DNA of 64,000 bases, taken from the NCBI GenBank assembly GCA_964447315.1, contig CAYURQ010000002.1, positions 26,587 to 90,586 of the forward strand, written 5' to 3'. A program made the position numbers and the translations under genes. The notes under the pieces are model-generated. The model worked only from the letters and a program-made list of their open reading frames with translations, did not search any database and had not been told where the DNA came from. Within the stretch, counting starts at the first letter, position 1. The number at the start of each line of letters is the position of its first letter. Source of the stretch: MWBV01 sp964447315. GTDB taxonomy: Archaea > Nanobdellota > Nanobdellia > Pacearchaeales > GW2011-AR1. Positions 47,001-54,462 of this stretch are shown piece by piece.

Positions 47001-50000
47001 TGAAGATTTTGCAACAGATAATAACAGGCTTTTCAGTACTCTTTGGAGTTCAGATGGATGTGGAAATTATCCTTCTAGGTCTTTAGCGTCAGAAACAACC
47101 TTCAACCCTAGTTCAGTTTCAAATTACACATTTAATATTTCAAATGCTTTCAAGAGTTGGACAAGTCAATCAACAAATAACTATGGTGTTGTTTTAGATT
47201 ATGGGGGAAGCGGAGGAGTAGGAATAAGAAGTAGCGAATATACTATTCAAAGTCATAGACCTAAATTACAAGCTAGTTTTACTTCTCAAGATTGTTCTCC
47301 TTCAAGAGTTTTTGTTAGAACCTCTAATGATAAATCTTCTTGGACTGGTTGGCAAGAAGTTACTAATGGAGGAGTAATAAATAATCCAAATATTGCTAGT
47401 AGATATTTAGAATATCGTGTAGAATTATATTCTTTTAATGAAACTTATAAGCCTTATTTAGATGAAATAGATGTAAGTTATAAAACATTAAGAACAAATT
47501 CAAGTGGAATGTTTAGTGCTTTTTTTGCAAGCCCAATAACATTTGGGAATTATATTGTTTGTGTCAATTCAAGTTATAAAACAGCAGACACTGGAACTTG
47601 TTCTATTTTAGAAGTTTTCTCTTCTGTTGCTCCAAATGTATTTTTGATAGACACAGAAGAAGATGAATGGTTTAGTTATGGAAATCTCACTTTTGTTTAT
47701 AACTTAACAGATAATAATGATGATGTAGTAAATGCTTCATTATATATTAATTCACTTTACAACCAATCAAATTCAACAAATATTGAAAATAATAAATATA
47801 ATAATTTTACTTATATAAATTTCACACAAGGACAATATAATTGGACAGTTAATGTAACAGATAGTTCTGGTAATTCAAATATAGGAAATACTAGAATTTT
47901 TTATGTTGATTTAGAAAATCCTTCTTTAGAGCTTATTTGGCCTTATAATGAATCTCAGCATACAACAAATGTTTTAAATTTAAGTTTTAATGCTTCAGAT
48001 TCTTTGGATACTACTTTATCTTGTGACGTTGTTTTAGATGGTTCAACAATCTACTCTGGATTAAATGTAAATAGTCATGAAATAACAAATGTTTCTTCTG
48101 GAACTGTTTCAGGAGGAATTCATTATTGGAATGTTACTTGTTCAGATAGTTCTGGAAGGCAAAATGTAAGCCAAACTTTTAATTTTAATATTTCAGATAG
48201 TCCCCCAGAAGTTACTTTGTATTCCCCTGAAAACAATTATCTTAATGGGGATGGAGAGATTTCATTTGTTTTTACTCCTGAAGATGATGCTGGTTTTTTA
48301 AATTGTAGTTTAATATTAAATGAATCTTATAGAGTAGCAAATCAAACACAAGTTGTAAAAGATGTTAACAACACAATTAACGTAACTGGATTAGGAGAGG
48401 GAGATTATAATTGGACAGTTGAATGTTTTGATTTTAGTTTAAGTTATGATAAACCTTCCACAAGAGATTTTAAAGTAGATTTATATTATCCCCAAGTTGT
48501 TTTAAATTTACCTGATGAAAGTTCAACAATTCCTCAGAGTATTGTAAGTTTTAATTTTACTGCAACAGATAGTGTAGATGATATAATGATTTGTAATTTA
48601 TCTATAAACGGGCAAGTAGAAAATGAAAATTTCAATGCAAATAATGCATCATTAACAAATACTATTGCAAACGAATTAACAGATGGAAATAAAAATTGGA
48701 ATATTGCTTGTGCAGATGATTTAGGGAGAATAAATACATCTTCATCAAGGACATTCACAGTTGCAGAGCCTCCAATAGTTTATCTTAACACCTCAAATGA
48801 GACAGCAGAAACAGAAAATTCAATAACTCTTTATTACACAGGATTTGATAACACTAATTTTAGTTCTTGTAGTTTGTATTTAAACGATGAGTTAAATAAA
48901 TCAAATTCAACAAATGTAGATAATGGGCAGCAGGAAAGTTTTGTTGCAGACAATCTTGCAGATGGAACTTACTGGTGGTATGTTAATTGTACAGATACTT
49001 TTGGTTTATCAAGTTCTTCTGTAAAAAATATATTTTATATTGATGCAAATCCCCCTTCAATAGAATTGTATGAACCAAATGGAAAGGACATATATAGCTC
49101 AAACATTTCCTTTAATTTCAGTGTAACGGATTTAGTTGATTCTAATTTAATATGTAATTTAAGTGTTGATTCAACAGTTGAAGGATTAAATTTAAATGTT
49201 GAGAATAATACTGTTTATAATTATACTGCTTCTGGAATAACAGATGGTTTTCATACGTGGTATGTTAATTGCACAGATGATGCTGGAAATACAGGAAATA
49301 GTTTGATTTATAATTTTACAAGATATACTACACCAGGAATAAGTTTAATTTATCCAGATGATGGGTATTGGTTTAATTCAAGTTCATTTAATTTAACATA
49401 TTTTCCAGAAGATGATGAGGGATTTTCATTAGCAGAGTTAATAATTAATGGACAAGTAAATAGATCAAATACAACAAATATAAATAATGGAAATAATAAT
49501 GATTTTTCAATTACTGGATTTTATGATGGTTTTTATAATTGGAGTATTAATGTTACAGATTTAGGAGGATTAGTTGGAGTAAGTGAAACGAGGACTTTTT
49601 ATGTAGATACAAAAATCCCAGAATTAACTTTGTTTTATCCTAATGAATCAGAATTATTTGAAACAAATAATGTAACCTTTAATTTCAGTGTTTTAGATAA
49701 CTTAGATAATAATATGAATTGTGATATTTTTATTGATGATGAGAAAGAGTTTTCAAAATCTGCCCAAAACAATACCTTTCAGATAGAGTACAAACCTCTT
49801 GTTGATGGAAATCATTCTTGGTATGCTATTTGTAATGATTCTGCTGGAAATTCAAACCAAAGCACAACAATTAATTTTCAAGTAATTGCTCCTCCTATTG
49901 TTACTCTTCAAAGTCCTGCAGATGGAAACCTAACTAAAGACTCAGCAATTACTTTCTTTTATCTTCCAGAAGATGCAATTGGAATAAATGAATGTAGTAT

Positions 50001-51381
50001 TTATTTGAATGGAGTGATAAATGATACTGAAAATAATCCCCTTGTAAATCAACAAAATAACTTTACTATTCAAGGAATTATAGAAGGAAATTATAATTGG
50101 ACTGTAAATTGTACTGACCCAGATACAAATTATCATATGCCAAATAACTGGAGTTTTTCACGAGATTTAACAGGTCCAAATGTTGATTTATCGAGTCCTG
50201 AAAATGATTCTGGTATTGATAGAAATCAAGCATCTATAAATTTCTTTTGGACTCCCACAGATGAATTAGATAATATTTTACAATGTGACGTAACAATTGA
50301 TGGAGTTGTTAGAATAAATGATAAATATACTTCTTCAGGTGCATTAACTTCTGATAGTGTTTCAACAGCAATAATAGGACAAGGAGATCATTCTTGGAAT
50401 GTAACTTGTTGGGACCAGTTAGGAAATTCAAATACTAGTGCAACTTGGTACTTTAATTTAACTTATCCAGATTTCTCAATAAACACTTCTGAGATTTATT
50501 TCAATAATACATCTCCTAAAGAAAATGACTCTGTTTTAATAACAGCAACAATAAGAAATATTGCAGATGCAAATACTACAAATGTTTTAGTTAGATTTTA
50601 TGATGGGAATCCTTCTGACTCTGGAATACAAATAGGAACAGATACTTATTTAAATTTACAAGAGTTTGAAATTGAAAATACTTCTATTGTTTGGACAGCT
50701 GATATGGGAGCTTCTGAAATATTTGTGATTATTGATGAAATAAATTCATTTAATGAATTAAATGAATCAAATAATAATGCTTCTAGAAATATTTCAGTTG
50801 GGGGATGGCATTATGTTTATGGAAATATGACAAGTTCAAGTAGATTAGAATTAGCAGATGAAGCTTCACAAAAAGTTCTTACTTGGAGTGCAGAAGATTT
50901 TCAAAGCGGAAATATTTATGCTGTTGATTATGGATCAACAATCTCCTGGAGTAGTTTACAGGCACTAGGTAGAACCATTTCTGGAGGAGCCAGCTCTTCT
51001 GATTTCACTGAAATTGATAGTGTTTTAGAAATGACAACTTTTTCTGATTCAGTTTATAATACCTTTACTAACTCAGGAACACCAAAAGAAACAGATACTT
51101 TTACATGTTTTAAACAATCAATAACAGAAGTTCCTGTTGCAAATTCAACAAACAATACAAATTTTAAAACAGGAATATTATGGGATACTTCAGATGATGG
51201 GGGTTCTAATAATGAATATGATTCAACAGATAAAGAAGATATTATTTTTGTTTCAAAATTAAATCAAGATACATTAGGAACTTTTGGAACTTATGATTAT
51301 GAAATGAGGATTCCTGCAAGATTAAGATATTATGATTTAACTGATTCAAAAACAGCTGCATTATATGTTGAAATTTTGTAA
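38092..51381 (+). CDS. Giant modular surface protein (4429 aa) ending in the YGNV-type domain
   Basis: After one N-terminal membrane segment (AGSIFLIIITLFFVVLLSF) come beta-rich domains (30-500), a DUF2341 domain with a LamG-like concanavalin fold (about 510-790), jelly-roll modules (900-1300), two related modules starting LALVCGTSAC (about 1525-1720 and 1945-2140), a second DUF2341 domain (2490-2610), a DNRLRE-type domain (about 2885-3065; DTYLDGGNQNTNYGSEE, LIKFNS), about nine Ig-like repeats (3180-4120), a CARDB domain (4125-4235) and a C-terminal domain starting WHYVYGNMTS. The last two parts match the 621-aa protein. N-x-S/T sequons are abundant. The mix of lectin-like and adhesion domains suggests binding to other cells or polysaccharides, which is inference. 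It is co-transcribed with the winged-helix gene, 1 nt upstream. Confidence 0.85.
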   Translation: MRINKKGMIKAGSIFLIIITLFFVVLLSFSTASQKEVYKQGELFKLNLKEFKEPTIRIQTPLEIYLEKPDDNFFILELKEIGNYYLDIKGINKSQRIEFNVLENSEFEYNLQEEKSSKEVSQENYYNDSEYSNEIQEKIIIDSEYSDLEINELQDLEGKTYNLGERIRIDMSKLGNYELKVISESGEISRVASNDFFTLEIKDIGDYLIEMWRGGAKTEHKFKSVSFNEIQEPKKINPVKLEAGKPVKWKAILKQEIIELPHSQKDIQNINIKDSKTNQELDYEFFRKNGKHYLKINQSNNNFEQELELEYYTQAPEKKEVVISDKKKQVKVSAPDNLNYENVFAFTDISEFTSNPDLIKVYWIEQNKYLDFKTYDLNENGLIDRIEWIVPHLSEQNFEISITLINAKSYPTVGGRWNVEFQTIGKNNLTIRPINGTTWSLNNNSEDLKFLSLSCGENNVDYQWINNEIFVGDYECLETGIESSRVFTTGEHDLEFCFGDECVYAENFASNWYNSSWDYRKQLSIGSSIVGSDLTNFPLKVELYDSDLFDSAQSDGDDIFFTDVNGIKLNHELEIYNSSYNSTHSHLIAWVAVNLSSTSDNYFYIYYNNSNAENQENFAEVWDSNYVNVQHLQEISGTHIDSSNNKNATNQGSAQDSQGWIDGANDFQDTQYVEIPSFSGLGGESAATVSYWAKQDVIGTSDYSLWADSIVLIEHGASYGTPQGPGNLRVRWNLGGDWRTAHIQPGALNASWWNLWTFTFDSGTTTIYRNGTQIYQSSDSQSTISSNSPSYNIGWRSGSDGFDGILDEFRISDTSRSSDWVNASYQNQKKDSSFFTLGEEQIRLEITINSPLDNSVEEDITPLLNVTIQGAVNADMLWYTLDDGTTNSTLCTDCLGDYSEFLYLEENNYTLKVYANNSDGTLFLEEHDFEIFLNKSFYDDYNDNSSIEELNGVSWNLGNITYNGANPGSNIKYVYSGSTSLSGASIDVTLPGGATVNTSAAFVVFSTTLGNTAPDNNLVRGHLSDSSTIHFERGDTGGTVSIKWYVAEFDSGVNVESGTVSHDSVTVTEDLTRIFDLNKTMFFGSFENDGSSAWGTDDEMRIRMLDSDTVEGVTGGDPTSQPFVYQAIEYLGANVQYGTFTLSGTVAEQDLARTVDLNKSFVYATWYTSGGVNADDFSVLVNFTDSDTVHFQRSGSASTLSGAYYAVEFTGDENVSTGTMDFGSSDSSLSAELPFSVNISRAIAFTGGHMREGLTSQTDQNAGAGWFTVNLTNSTHVVLTRATTGSTARAQWFVVEFAEASENPRTQGNFTSKSINISREITEITNITWTESGTSAGNNISAEVSVDGGINWHSIIKNQGLSSFFPNNNLVYRLLFSSNSTVELSVSDINITWAHSEPPPPGITIYNPRQGSFIADHTPLLNVSVNKSVSTLWYSTDGGQTNTTICNSCSGMQSSFIVLEEGANTVFVYASDSANRKGINLTTFTLEFNNTHYDNYTDNFSLMNSNDIEWTNGSINFTGVTPKSSLNLALVCGTSACSDANIDIPVYAFLTSNLGYTVTNHSATSFNTTPYDVVIITETVNSGDTAWLKSEDVGVLTLEGANNDEFDLGAGGSSSAGGDDEIRITNNSHYITEEFELGNLLVSTSTSNAGYMSGQSNDVYGLGDYVANPGQHKMVIVEKGGTLTDSTIAANRRAFFGAQYFNYLNSNGTALFQRMVDWVGYNTQQGYFSGNFTSYALNTTEVITGIENVTWNENGTDDSNNITVEISVDNGNNWYQATKNMGIQGITGSSLMYRVLFDVIQEITLSIFDINITWSNEISPPPSIIINSPINSSTISDITPLLNVTLNSTANTLWYKIDSGNPKIICRTCSGTQTTFIYLDEGEHTIDVYSNNSFGDSISNSTSVTLDLNRNFYDDYQDNSSILELNSVNYSQGNVSFTGSGSSSLNIALVCGTSACSNANTDVPLYVHLTSVLGHTVTNQSASVFGTSSYDVIVISESVSSSSTAWLKSEDVGIFTLEGANNDEFDLGTGGSSDGGGDDEINITNNTHYITEVFSIGTLQVSTSTSNAGYMSGQSNDVYGLGDYIANSGQHKIVVVEDGGTLTDSTTAANRRVFFGAQYFNNLNSNGLTIFQRALDWAAYNTDSAGSTGNFSSYYINTTQNVKRLTNITWEESGTSLGNNISVQVSADAGSNWHDATKNQNLDLTEGNNLIYRVLFNSNTTSTISILNMNITWAEPPYPTIYYPLAIVYNSNITSINYTLSVPPGSVLDDCWYSLDGGLTNTTITCYDNISGITSQEGENIWIVYSNDTEGAVGKDSVNFIVDTSAPEITFINQTNEDDDLVNDTNPLIQGENLTLSVNVSDSNIDKVFVTVWNSVKNGAEKVKVFFTYVAGLLWVATVQTDSTWGELNYNYTIYANDTAGFQSEYDGNFSVLGLDSSLYLQPNPSPGTGEVNAFGHINFTNSTYLVNQSVNLWLDGNLLLSDNLTNGNSSWWDVSWGKRKGILINGSTSGAQTDYVMHFIVNYGSGTDSGKNVYCDSNCKTNFGDIRFVNSNGDSLDYFLEEKIDSDKASFWVEVDSIPSYPGNTTIYMYYDNSIQETTSNPENTFLLFEGFEGTHEFTSDSGTTITQEAGGISGSYQADVDGDSNYAVAYNASSNFTREDYFFEGYFKYLTSTTIPVGLHFMGQNSGDNGYQMIIDDRNSGDTPSLRINTGTSGAQTGSYFVGSDNWVFFRAYADSTAFYGDVYESAFDSSTVQSSSNSNTAYSFGSVGVFAYQNGGGKADNIRVRKRASPQPNLLTWTNQETPGDLSDSTAMEKVNSTDTTDNDFRKGTHVQTTYSGGNLTLYGTNSSGNFTKIIDAGARVEWERAYWIEYSDSCSGTITYQQGDVNSFSGTYDTYLDGGNQNTNYGSEEELMIDSDPLRTLIKFNSIGYGKNKIPFNSTILDANITVSVFDAGDPVTVYEVLENWDEDFATDNNRLFSTLWSSDGCGNYPSRSLASETTFNPSSVSNYTFNISNAFKSWTSQSTNNYGVVLDYGGSGGVGIRSSEYTIQSHRPKLQASFTSQDCSPSRVFVRTSNDKSSWTGWQEVTNGGVINNPNIASRYLEYRVELYSFNETYKPYLDEIDVSYKTLRTNSSGMFSAFFASPITFGNYIVCVNSSYKTADTGTCSILEVFSSVAPNVFLIDTEEDEWFSYGNLTFVYNLTDNNDDVVNASLYINSLYNQSNSTNIENNKYNNFTYINFTQGQYNWTVNVTDSSGNSNIGNTRIFYVDLENPSLELIWPYNESQHTTNVLNLSFNASDSLDTTLSCDVVLDGSTIYSGLNVNSHEITNVSSGTVSGGIHYWNVTCSDSSGRQNVSQTFNFNISDSPPEVTLYSPENNYLNGDGEISFVFTPEDDAGFLNCSLILNESYRVANQTQVVKDVNNTINVTGLGEGDYNWTVECFDFSLSYDKPSTRDFKVDLYYPQVVLNLPDESSTIPQSIVSFNFTATDSVDDIMICNLSINGQVENENFNANNASLTNTIANELTDGNKNWNIACADDLGRINTSSSRTFTVAEPPIVYLNTSNETAETENSITLYYTGFDNTNFSSCSLYLNDELNKSNSTNVDNGQQESFVADNLADGTYWWYVNCTDTFGLSSSSVKNIFYIDANPPSIELYEPNGKDIYSSNISFNFSVTDLVDSNLICNLSVDSTVEGLNLNVENNTVYNYTASGITDGFHTWYVNCTDDAGNTGNSLIYNFTRYTTPGISLIYPDDGYWFNSSSFNLTYFPEDDEGFSLAELIINGQVNRSNTTNINNGNNNDFSITGFYDGFYNWSINVTDLGGLVGVSETRTFYVDTKIPELTLFYPNESELFETNNVTFNFSVLDNLDNNMNCDIFIDDEKEFSKSAQNNTFQIEYKPLVDGNHSWYAICNDSAGNSNQSTTINFQVIAPPIVTLQSPADGNLTKDSAITFFYLPEDAIGINECSIYLNGVINDTENNPLVNQQNNFTIQGIIEGNYNWTVNCTDPDTNYHMPNNWSFSRDLTGPNVDLSSPENDSGIDRNQASINFFWTPTDELDNILQCDVTIDGVVRINDKYTSSGALTSDSVSTAIIGQGDHSWNVTCWDQLGNSNTSATWYFNLTYPDFSINTSEIYFNNTSPKENDSVLITATIRNIADANTTNVLVRFYDGNPSDSGIQIGTDTYLNLQEFEIENTSIVWTADMGASEIFVIIDEINSFNELNESNNNASRNISVGGWHYVYGNMTSSSRLELADEASQKVLTWSAEDFQSGNIYAVDYGSTISWSSLQALGRTISGGASSSDFTEIDSVLEMTTFSDSVYNTFTNSGTPKETDTFTCFKQSITEVPVANSTNNTNFKTGILWDTSDDGGSNNEYDSTDKEDIIFVSKLNQDTLGTFGTYDYEMRIPARLRYYDLTDSKTAALYVEIL
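42661..44520 (+). repeat. Duplicated ~200-residue LALVCGTSAC module in the 4429-aa gene
   Basis: Two copies (42661-43260 and about 43918-44520) share LALVCGTSAC, WLKSEDVG, TLEGANNDEFDLG, STSTSNAGYMSGQSNDVYG, GTLTDST.AANRR and FFGAQYFN. Long DNA stretches between them are identical. The alternating strands and helices (YDVVIITETV, KMVIVE) suggest a Rossmann- or flavodoxin-like fold, unlike the beta-sandwiches around it; that fold call is tentative. Confidence 0.75.
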
Positions 51382-51493
51382 GAATGAACTTATTTTTGTT
51401 ATTTAAAAATAGTTGTATTTTTTTATTTATAGTTGTTGTCTTCTATAAAAATAATTTATTTTAAAATTTTGGTTTTTAAAGAATTGCGAAAGG

Positions 51494-51503
51494 TTTATAA
51501 ATA
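51494..51503 (+). promoter_or_regulatory. TATA box of the 272-aa gene
   Basis: CGAAAGG-TTTATAAATA gives a BRE-like and TATA element. The ATG is 70 nt downstream, so this transcript has a leader, which carries an AAGGAGG ribosome-binding site (51553-51559). The 192-bp interval after the giant gene otherwise shows nothing recognisable. Confidence 0.6.
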
Positions 51504-51573
51504 ATTTTCAATATATCATATTATTAACTATAAAGTGATTTATGGTTTTTGAAAGGAGGAGAGAGAAAAGAGG

Positions 51574-52392
51574 ATGAATCGAGTTAATAGGATATTAATA
51601 ATATCAGTTTTACTCGCGGTATTGTTGTCTGTTTCTGTTGTTGCTGTTGAGCCTTTTGGTGCAACTGTTACTCCAGTTACGCCTTCAGAAAGGGCAGAAG
51701 CTGATGCTGCTGGAAATGACCCGAATGCAATAGCAGGTAATATTACCCAATTAACTGTGTCTGCTTTTACAATTACACAGTCTTGGCAAGGTTATTATGG
51801 TAATGTTACAGGTGTAATCATGTTAGCAGATGGTGATGATAATGTGTTATATAATTGGTCTGTTAGTTCCCCTTCAGGTGAAATCTATGCATCTACAAAT
51901 AATACTGTTTATTGGAATAATATACAGTGTTTTAATTTAACAGCAGATGGAACTTATGGAAATGACTTACCAAATGCAGGTTCAACAAGCCAATTTGGAA
52001 CTAATGTGACAATTCTAGAAACAGAATTTGGACTTAATTCAACAGACTGGGATGGAGTTAATGAGACCTTCAATGTGAATGGGACTCAAGAGCAAGGTGA
52101 AACTTTAATACATGACCTTTTTTATACAAACAATTTATTGTTTAATGAAGGAGAATGTGGAGCAGCAGCTCACTTATTTACTGAATCTGACAGTCCAGAA
52201 GACAATGAATTCCAAGAAGTATTATTATATGAACCTGTTTCATATAGTGTTGTTTTCATGTCTATTTTAGAAGAAGATGATACAATGGGTTTCAACAATA
52301 TGTATAATGACTTCCAAATGTTGGTTTTAGAAGATGGCCACAAAACTGATACAAGTACAGACACCTATTACTTCTGGGTTGAACTAGAATAA
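51574..52392 (+). CDS. Small secreted YGNV-family protein (272 aa)
   Basis: Signal peptide (ILIISVLLAVLLSVSVVA) followed by VEPFGATVTP, which matches the mature start of the 264-aa protein, and the family blocks AGNITQLTV, WQGYYGNVTG, MLADGDDNVLYNW, GEIYAS, W.NIQCFN, VNETF, FNEGEC, EFQEVLLYEPVSYSVVF, DFQMLVLEDGH, DTSTDTYYFWVELE. It has its own promoter and an AAGGAGG site, suggesting strong independent expression, as for an abundant secreted product. Function unknown. Confidence 0.8.
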   Translation: MNRVNRILIISVLLAVLLSVSVVAVEPFGATVTPVTPSERAEADAAGNDPNAIAGNITQLTVSAFTITQSWQGYYGNVTGVIMLADGDDNVLYNWSVSSPSGEIYASTNNTVYWNNIQCFNLTADGTYGNDLPNAGSTSQFGTNVTILETEFGLNSTDWDGVNETFNVNGTQEQGETLIHDLFYTNNLLFNEGECGAAAHLFTESDSPEDNEFQEVLLYEPVSYSVVFMSILEEDDTMGFNNMYNDFQMLVLEDGHKTDTSTDTYYFWVELE

Positions 52393-52491
52393 ATTTATAT
52401 TTTTTATTTTTTTAATATATCTAGGTTCTAAAAGAAGTAGCATAATCAAACATAAAAAGGGTAAAATCCTTGTATGGATTAAGAAATAAAT

Positions 52492-53244
52492 ATGAAAAAA
52501 CAGAGAAAAAGAGTGAAAGAAAAAAGCAAGGCAAGAAATTTCTTAGCTTTTGTTTTGATTTTAGGTATTTTGTTTTCTTTAAATCTTATTTTTGCAGCCA
52601 CTCCAGATAACCCAATAATTACTTCAGTTAATAATTCAACAAAAGATAATACTGAATCAGGTTTTTTTAATATTTCAGGTGGATATATTTCAACAATTAA
52701 TCTTGATGCTACTTTCCAGAATGCACGTTGGAAAGCCTTTGTGGGTAATGTTTCAGGTAAATATACCTTAGATGATTCATCTGGAGCAACTATTTTTGAT
52801 TGGACTTTTGCAACAATTACAGGGAAAGTTTATGCTACTCGTGATTCAGGAACTCTTGAATGGGGTTTAATTGATTGTGCTGATGATACTGAAATGGAAA
52901 ATGAAAATACAGAAATGGTACATTCTGCATCAGCTACAGATAATTTAACAAAAACCTTTAATAGGACAAGTCATAGTGCCTTTTGGTCTGCAGGAAGTTT
53001 TTTCTCAGCAAACCAATGTGATTATGGATTAACTACTTTTAAAAATGATGCTCCTCAAACAACGGATTTTGAAGAAATTGTTTTACACGACGGAACTAGT
53101 ATTGTATATGCAACTATTCTAGAAGATAATGTTCAAGGTTATGACGGAGATAAGACCTTTGATTTTCAGATGATTGTTCCAGAAAATGGAACAACTGACT
53201 ATACTGGAGCCACTCCATATTATATATACGTTGAGCTTGATTAA
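52492..53244 (+). CDS. Divergent small secreted YGNV-family protein (250 aa)
   Basis: A basic N-terminus (KKQRKRVKEKSKAR) and hydrophobic signal (FLAFVLILGILFSLNLIFA) precede a shorter, more divergent version of the domain: W.AFVGNVSG, TIFDW, GKVYAT, LEWGLIDC, then FEEIVLHDGTSIVYATILEDNVQGYD and DFQMIVPE...PYYIYVELD. This copy bridges the closer trio and the ectodomain of the 1174-aa ATPase, which has LYDGSNLVYFTHI and FQFLLP at the same places. It is followed after 1 nt by a GTCQGN-family gene, so the two are made together. Confidence 0.75.
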   Translation: MKKQRKRVKEKSKARNFLAFVLILGILFSLNLIFAATPDNPIITSVNNSTKDNTESGFFNISGGYISTINLDATFQNARWKAFVGNVSGKYTLDDSSGATIFDWTFATITGKVYATRDSGTLEWGLIDCADDTEMENENTEMVHSASATDNLTKTFNRTSHSAFWSAGSFFSANQCDYGLTTFKNDAPQTTDFEEIVLHDGTSIVYATILEDNVQGYDGDKTFDFQMIVPENGTTDYTGATPYYIYVELD

Positions 53245-53245
53245 A

Positions 53246-54235
53246 ATGAAAAAATGGAAAAAAAAATATCAAATATTTACACTGATTTTTTTAGAGGCAG
53301 CTCTATTCCTTTTATTTTTTTCATTTTTAACTAATAATGTTTTTGCAGGTTTTGGTGAAAATAATGTTACTGTTAAAACAAATTTAACTATAGGAAATGT
53401 TTTTCCAGAAGTTTTGAATGTTTCTATTCAAGATGATGCAGCTAGTTTTTCATTAACTCCAAATGATACAACTACTTTGAATTGTGTAGCTGTTGTAAGA
53501 GATTATAATGGTGAAGCAGATATTAATGCAGCATGGTCAAGATTTTTTGATAATTTTTCCTCTAATTATGCTGATTCAGATGATAATAATACTCATTATA
53601 CAAATGACACTTGTGTGATAACAAATAATTTTGGAAATTATAACGGATATACAGATGATGCATATACTTCTTTAGTTAATTGTACTTATTCAGTATGGTA
53701 TTATGCTAATGCAACGGAATGGAATTGCACTATTAGAATTAATGATAGTTATGGATGGAATGCTCAAGGATCTGATTTAATTACAATTTCTCCTTTGCTT
53801 GCTTTAGGACTTCCTGATATTATTCAATACGGAGAAGTAAATGCAACCTATGTTTCAGACGAGAATGTTACAAATGTGACAAATTTAGGCAATGTTGAAA
53901 TTAATTTGTCTTTAAGTGGATATGGATTTTGGGAAAATGATGGAAATGCAATGAATTGCACTTTAGGTTCTATTCAAAATATCTCTATTGAATATGAAAA
54001 ATTTAACTTAACAGATACTACTTCTGGAGATATTTCTCATGGAGAATTTATTGGAAATTATACTAATTTAACTTCTTCTCCTGTCACAAAAAGATTTGAT
54101 TTAGATTTCAGAAAACAAGAAAGTTATAATGAAGCTTGGAATTATTCTTATTGGAGAGTTTATGTTCCCTTAGGAGTTGCAGGAACTTGTCAAGGAAATA
54201 TCATCTTTGGAGCAGTTCAAGCAAATGAGGTTTAA
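53246..54235 (+). CDS. Exported GTCQGN-family protein (329 aa)
   Basis: I start at the ATG at 53246, 1 nt after the upstream stop; a longer frame would overlap the previous gene by about 70 nt and would not give a clean signal peptide. The signal ends VFA, and the mature start GFGENNVTVKTNL is identical to the 34235 paralogue. Conserved blocks are DDNNTHYTN, W.CT, LALGLPDIIQYGE, NLSLSGYGF.ENDGNAMNCTLG and YWRVYVP.GVAGTCQGNIIFGAVQA. It is the second gene of a pair with the YGNV-family protein, repeating the order at 33350/34235. Confidence 0.8.
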   Translation: MKKWKKKYQIFTLIFLEAALFLLFFSFLTNNVFAGFGENNVTVKTNLTIGNVFPEVLNVSIQDDAASFSLTPNDTTTLNCVAVVRDYNGEADINAAWSRFFDNFSSNYADSDDNNTHYTNDTCVITNNFGNYNGYTDDAYTSLVNCTYSVWYYANATEWNCTIRINDSYGWNAQGSDLITISPLLALGLPDIIQYGEVNATYVSDENVTNVTNLGNVEINLSLSGYGFWENDGNAMNCTLGSIQNISIEYEKFNLTDTTSGDISHGEFIGNYTNLTSSPVTKRFDLDFRKQESYNEAWNYSYWRVYVPLGVAGTCQGNIIFGAVQANEV

Positions 54236-54279
54236 AATAAATAAAATTTAAAATATGAGATAATCAGGGGAAAAAATAA

Positions 54280-54432
54280 ATGAAAAATAAAAAAGTTTTT
54301 TACAGTTCACTTTTAGCTTTAGCCTTTATATTTGCAGCTTTCTTTTTTCACATGTGGTACTTGCTTCTTATTTCAGTTGCTTTAGTTATTTATAACCAAA
54401 GAGAATTAATGAAGCAAAAAACAAAAAATTAA
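54280..54432 (+). CDS. Very small membrane protein (50 aa)
   Basis: A clear open frame MKNKKVFYSSLLALAFIFAA continues as FFFHMWYLLLISVALVIY and a basic tail RELMKQKTKN; this is one long or two short membrane segments with positively charged ends. It lies 44 nt after the GTCQGN-family gene, with an AGGGGA sequence before the ATG. Size makes it uncertain, but base and codon use match the neighbours. Confidence 0.55.
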   Translation: MKNKKVFYSSLLALAFIFAAFFFHMWYLLLISVALVIYNQRELMKQKTKN

Positions 54433-54462
54433 ATTTTTAAACTAATTTTAACTTTTCTTATA

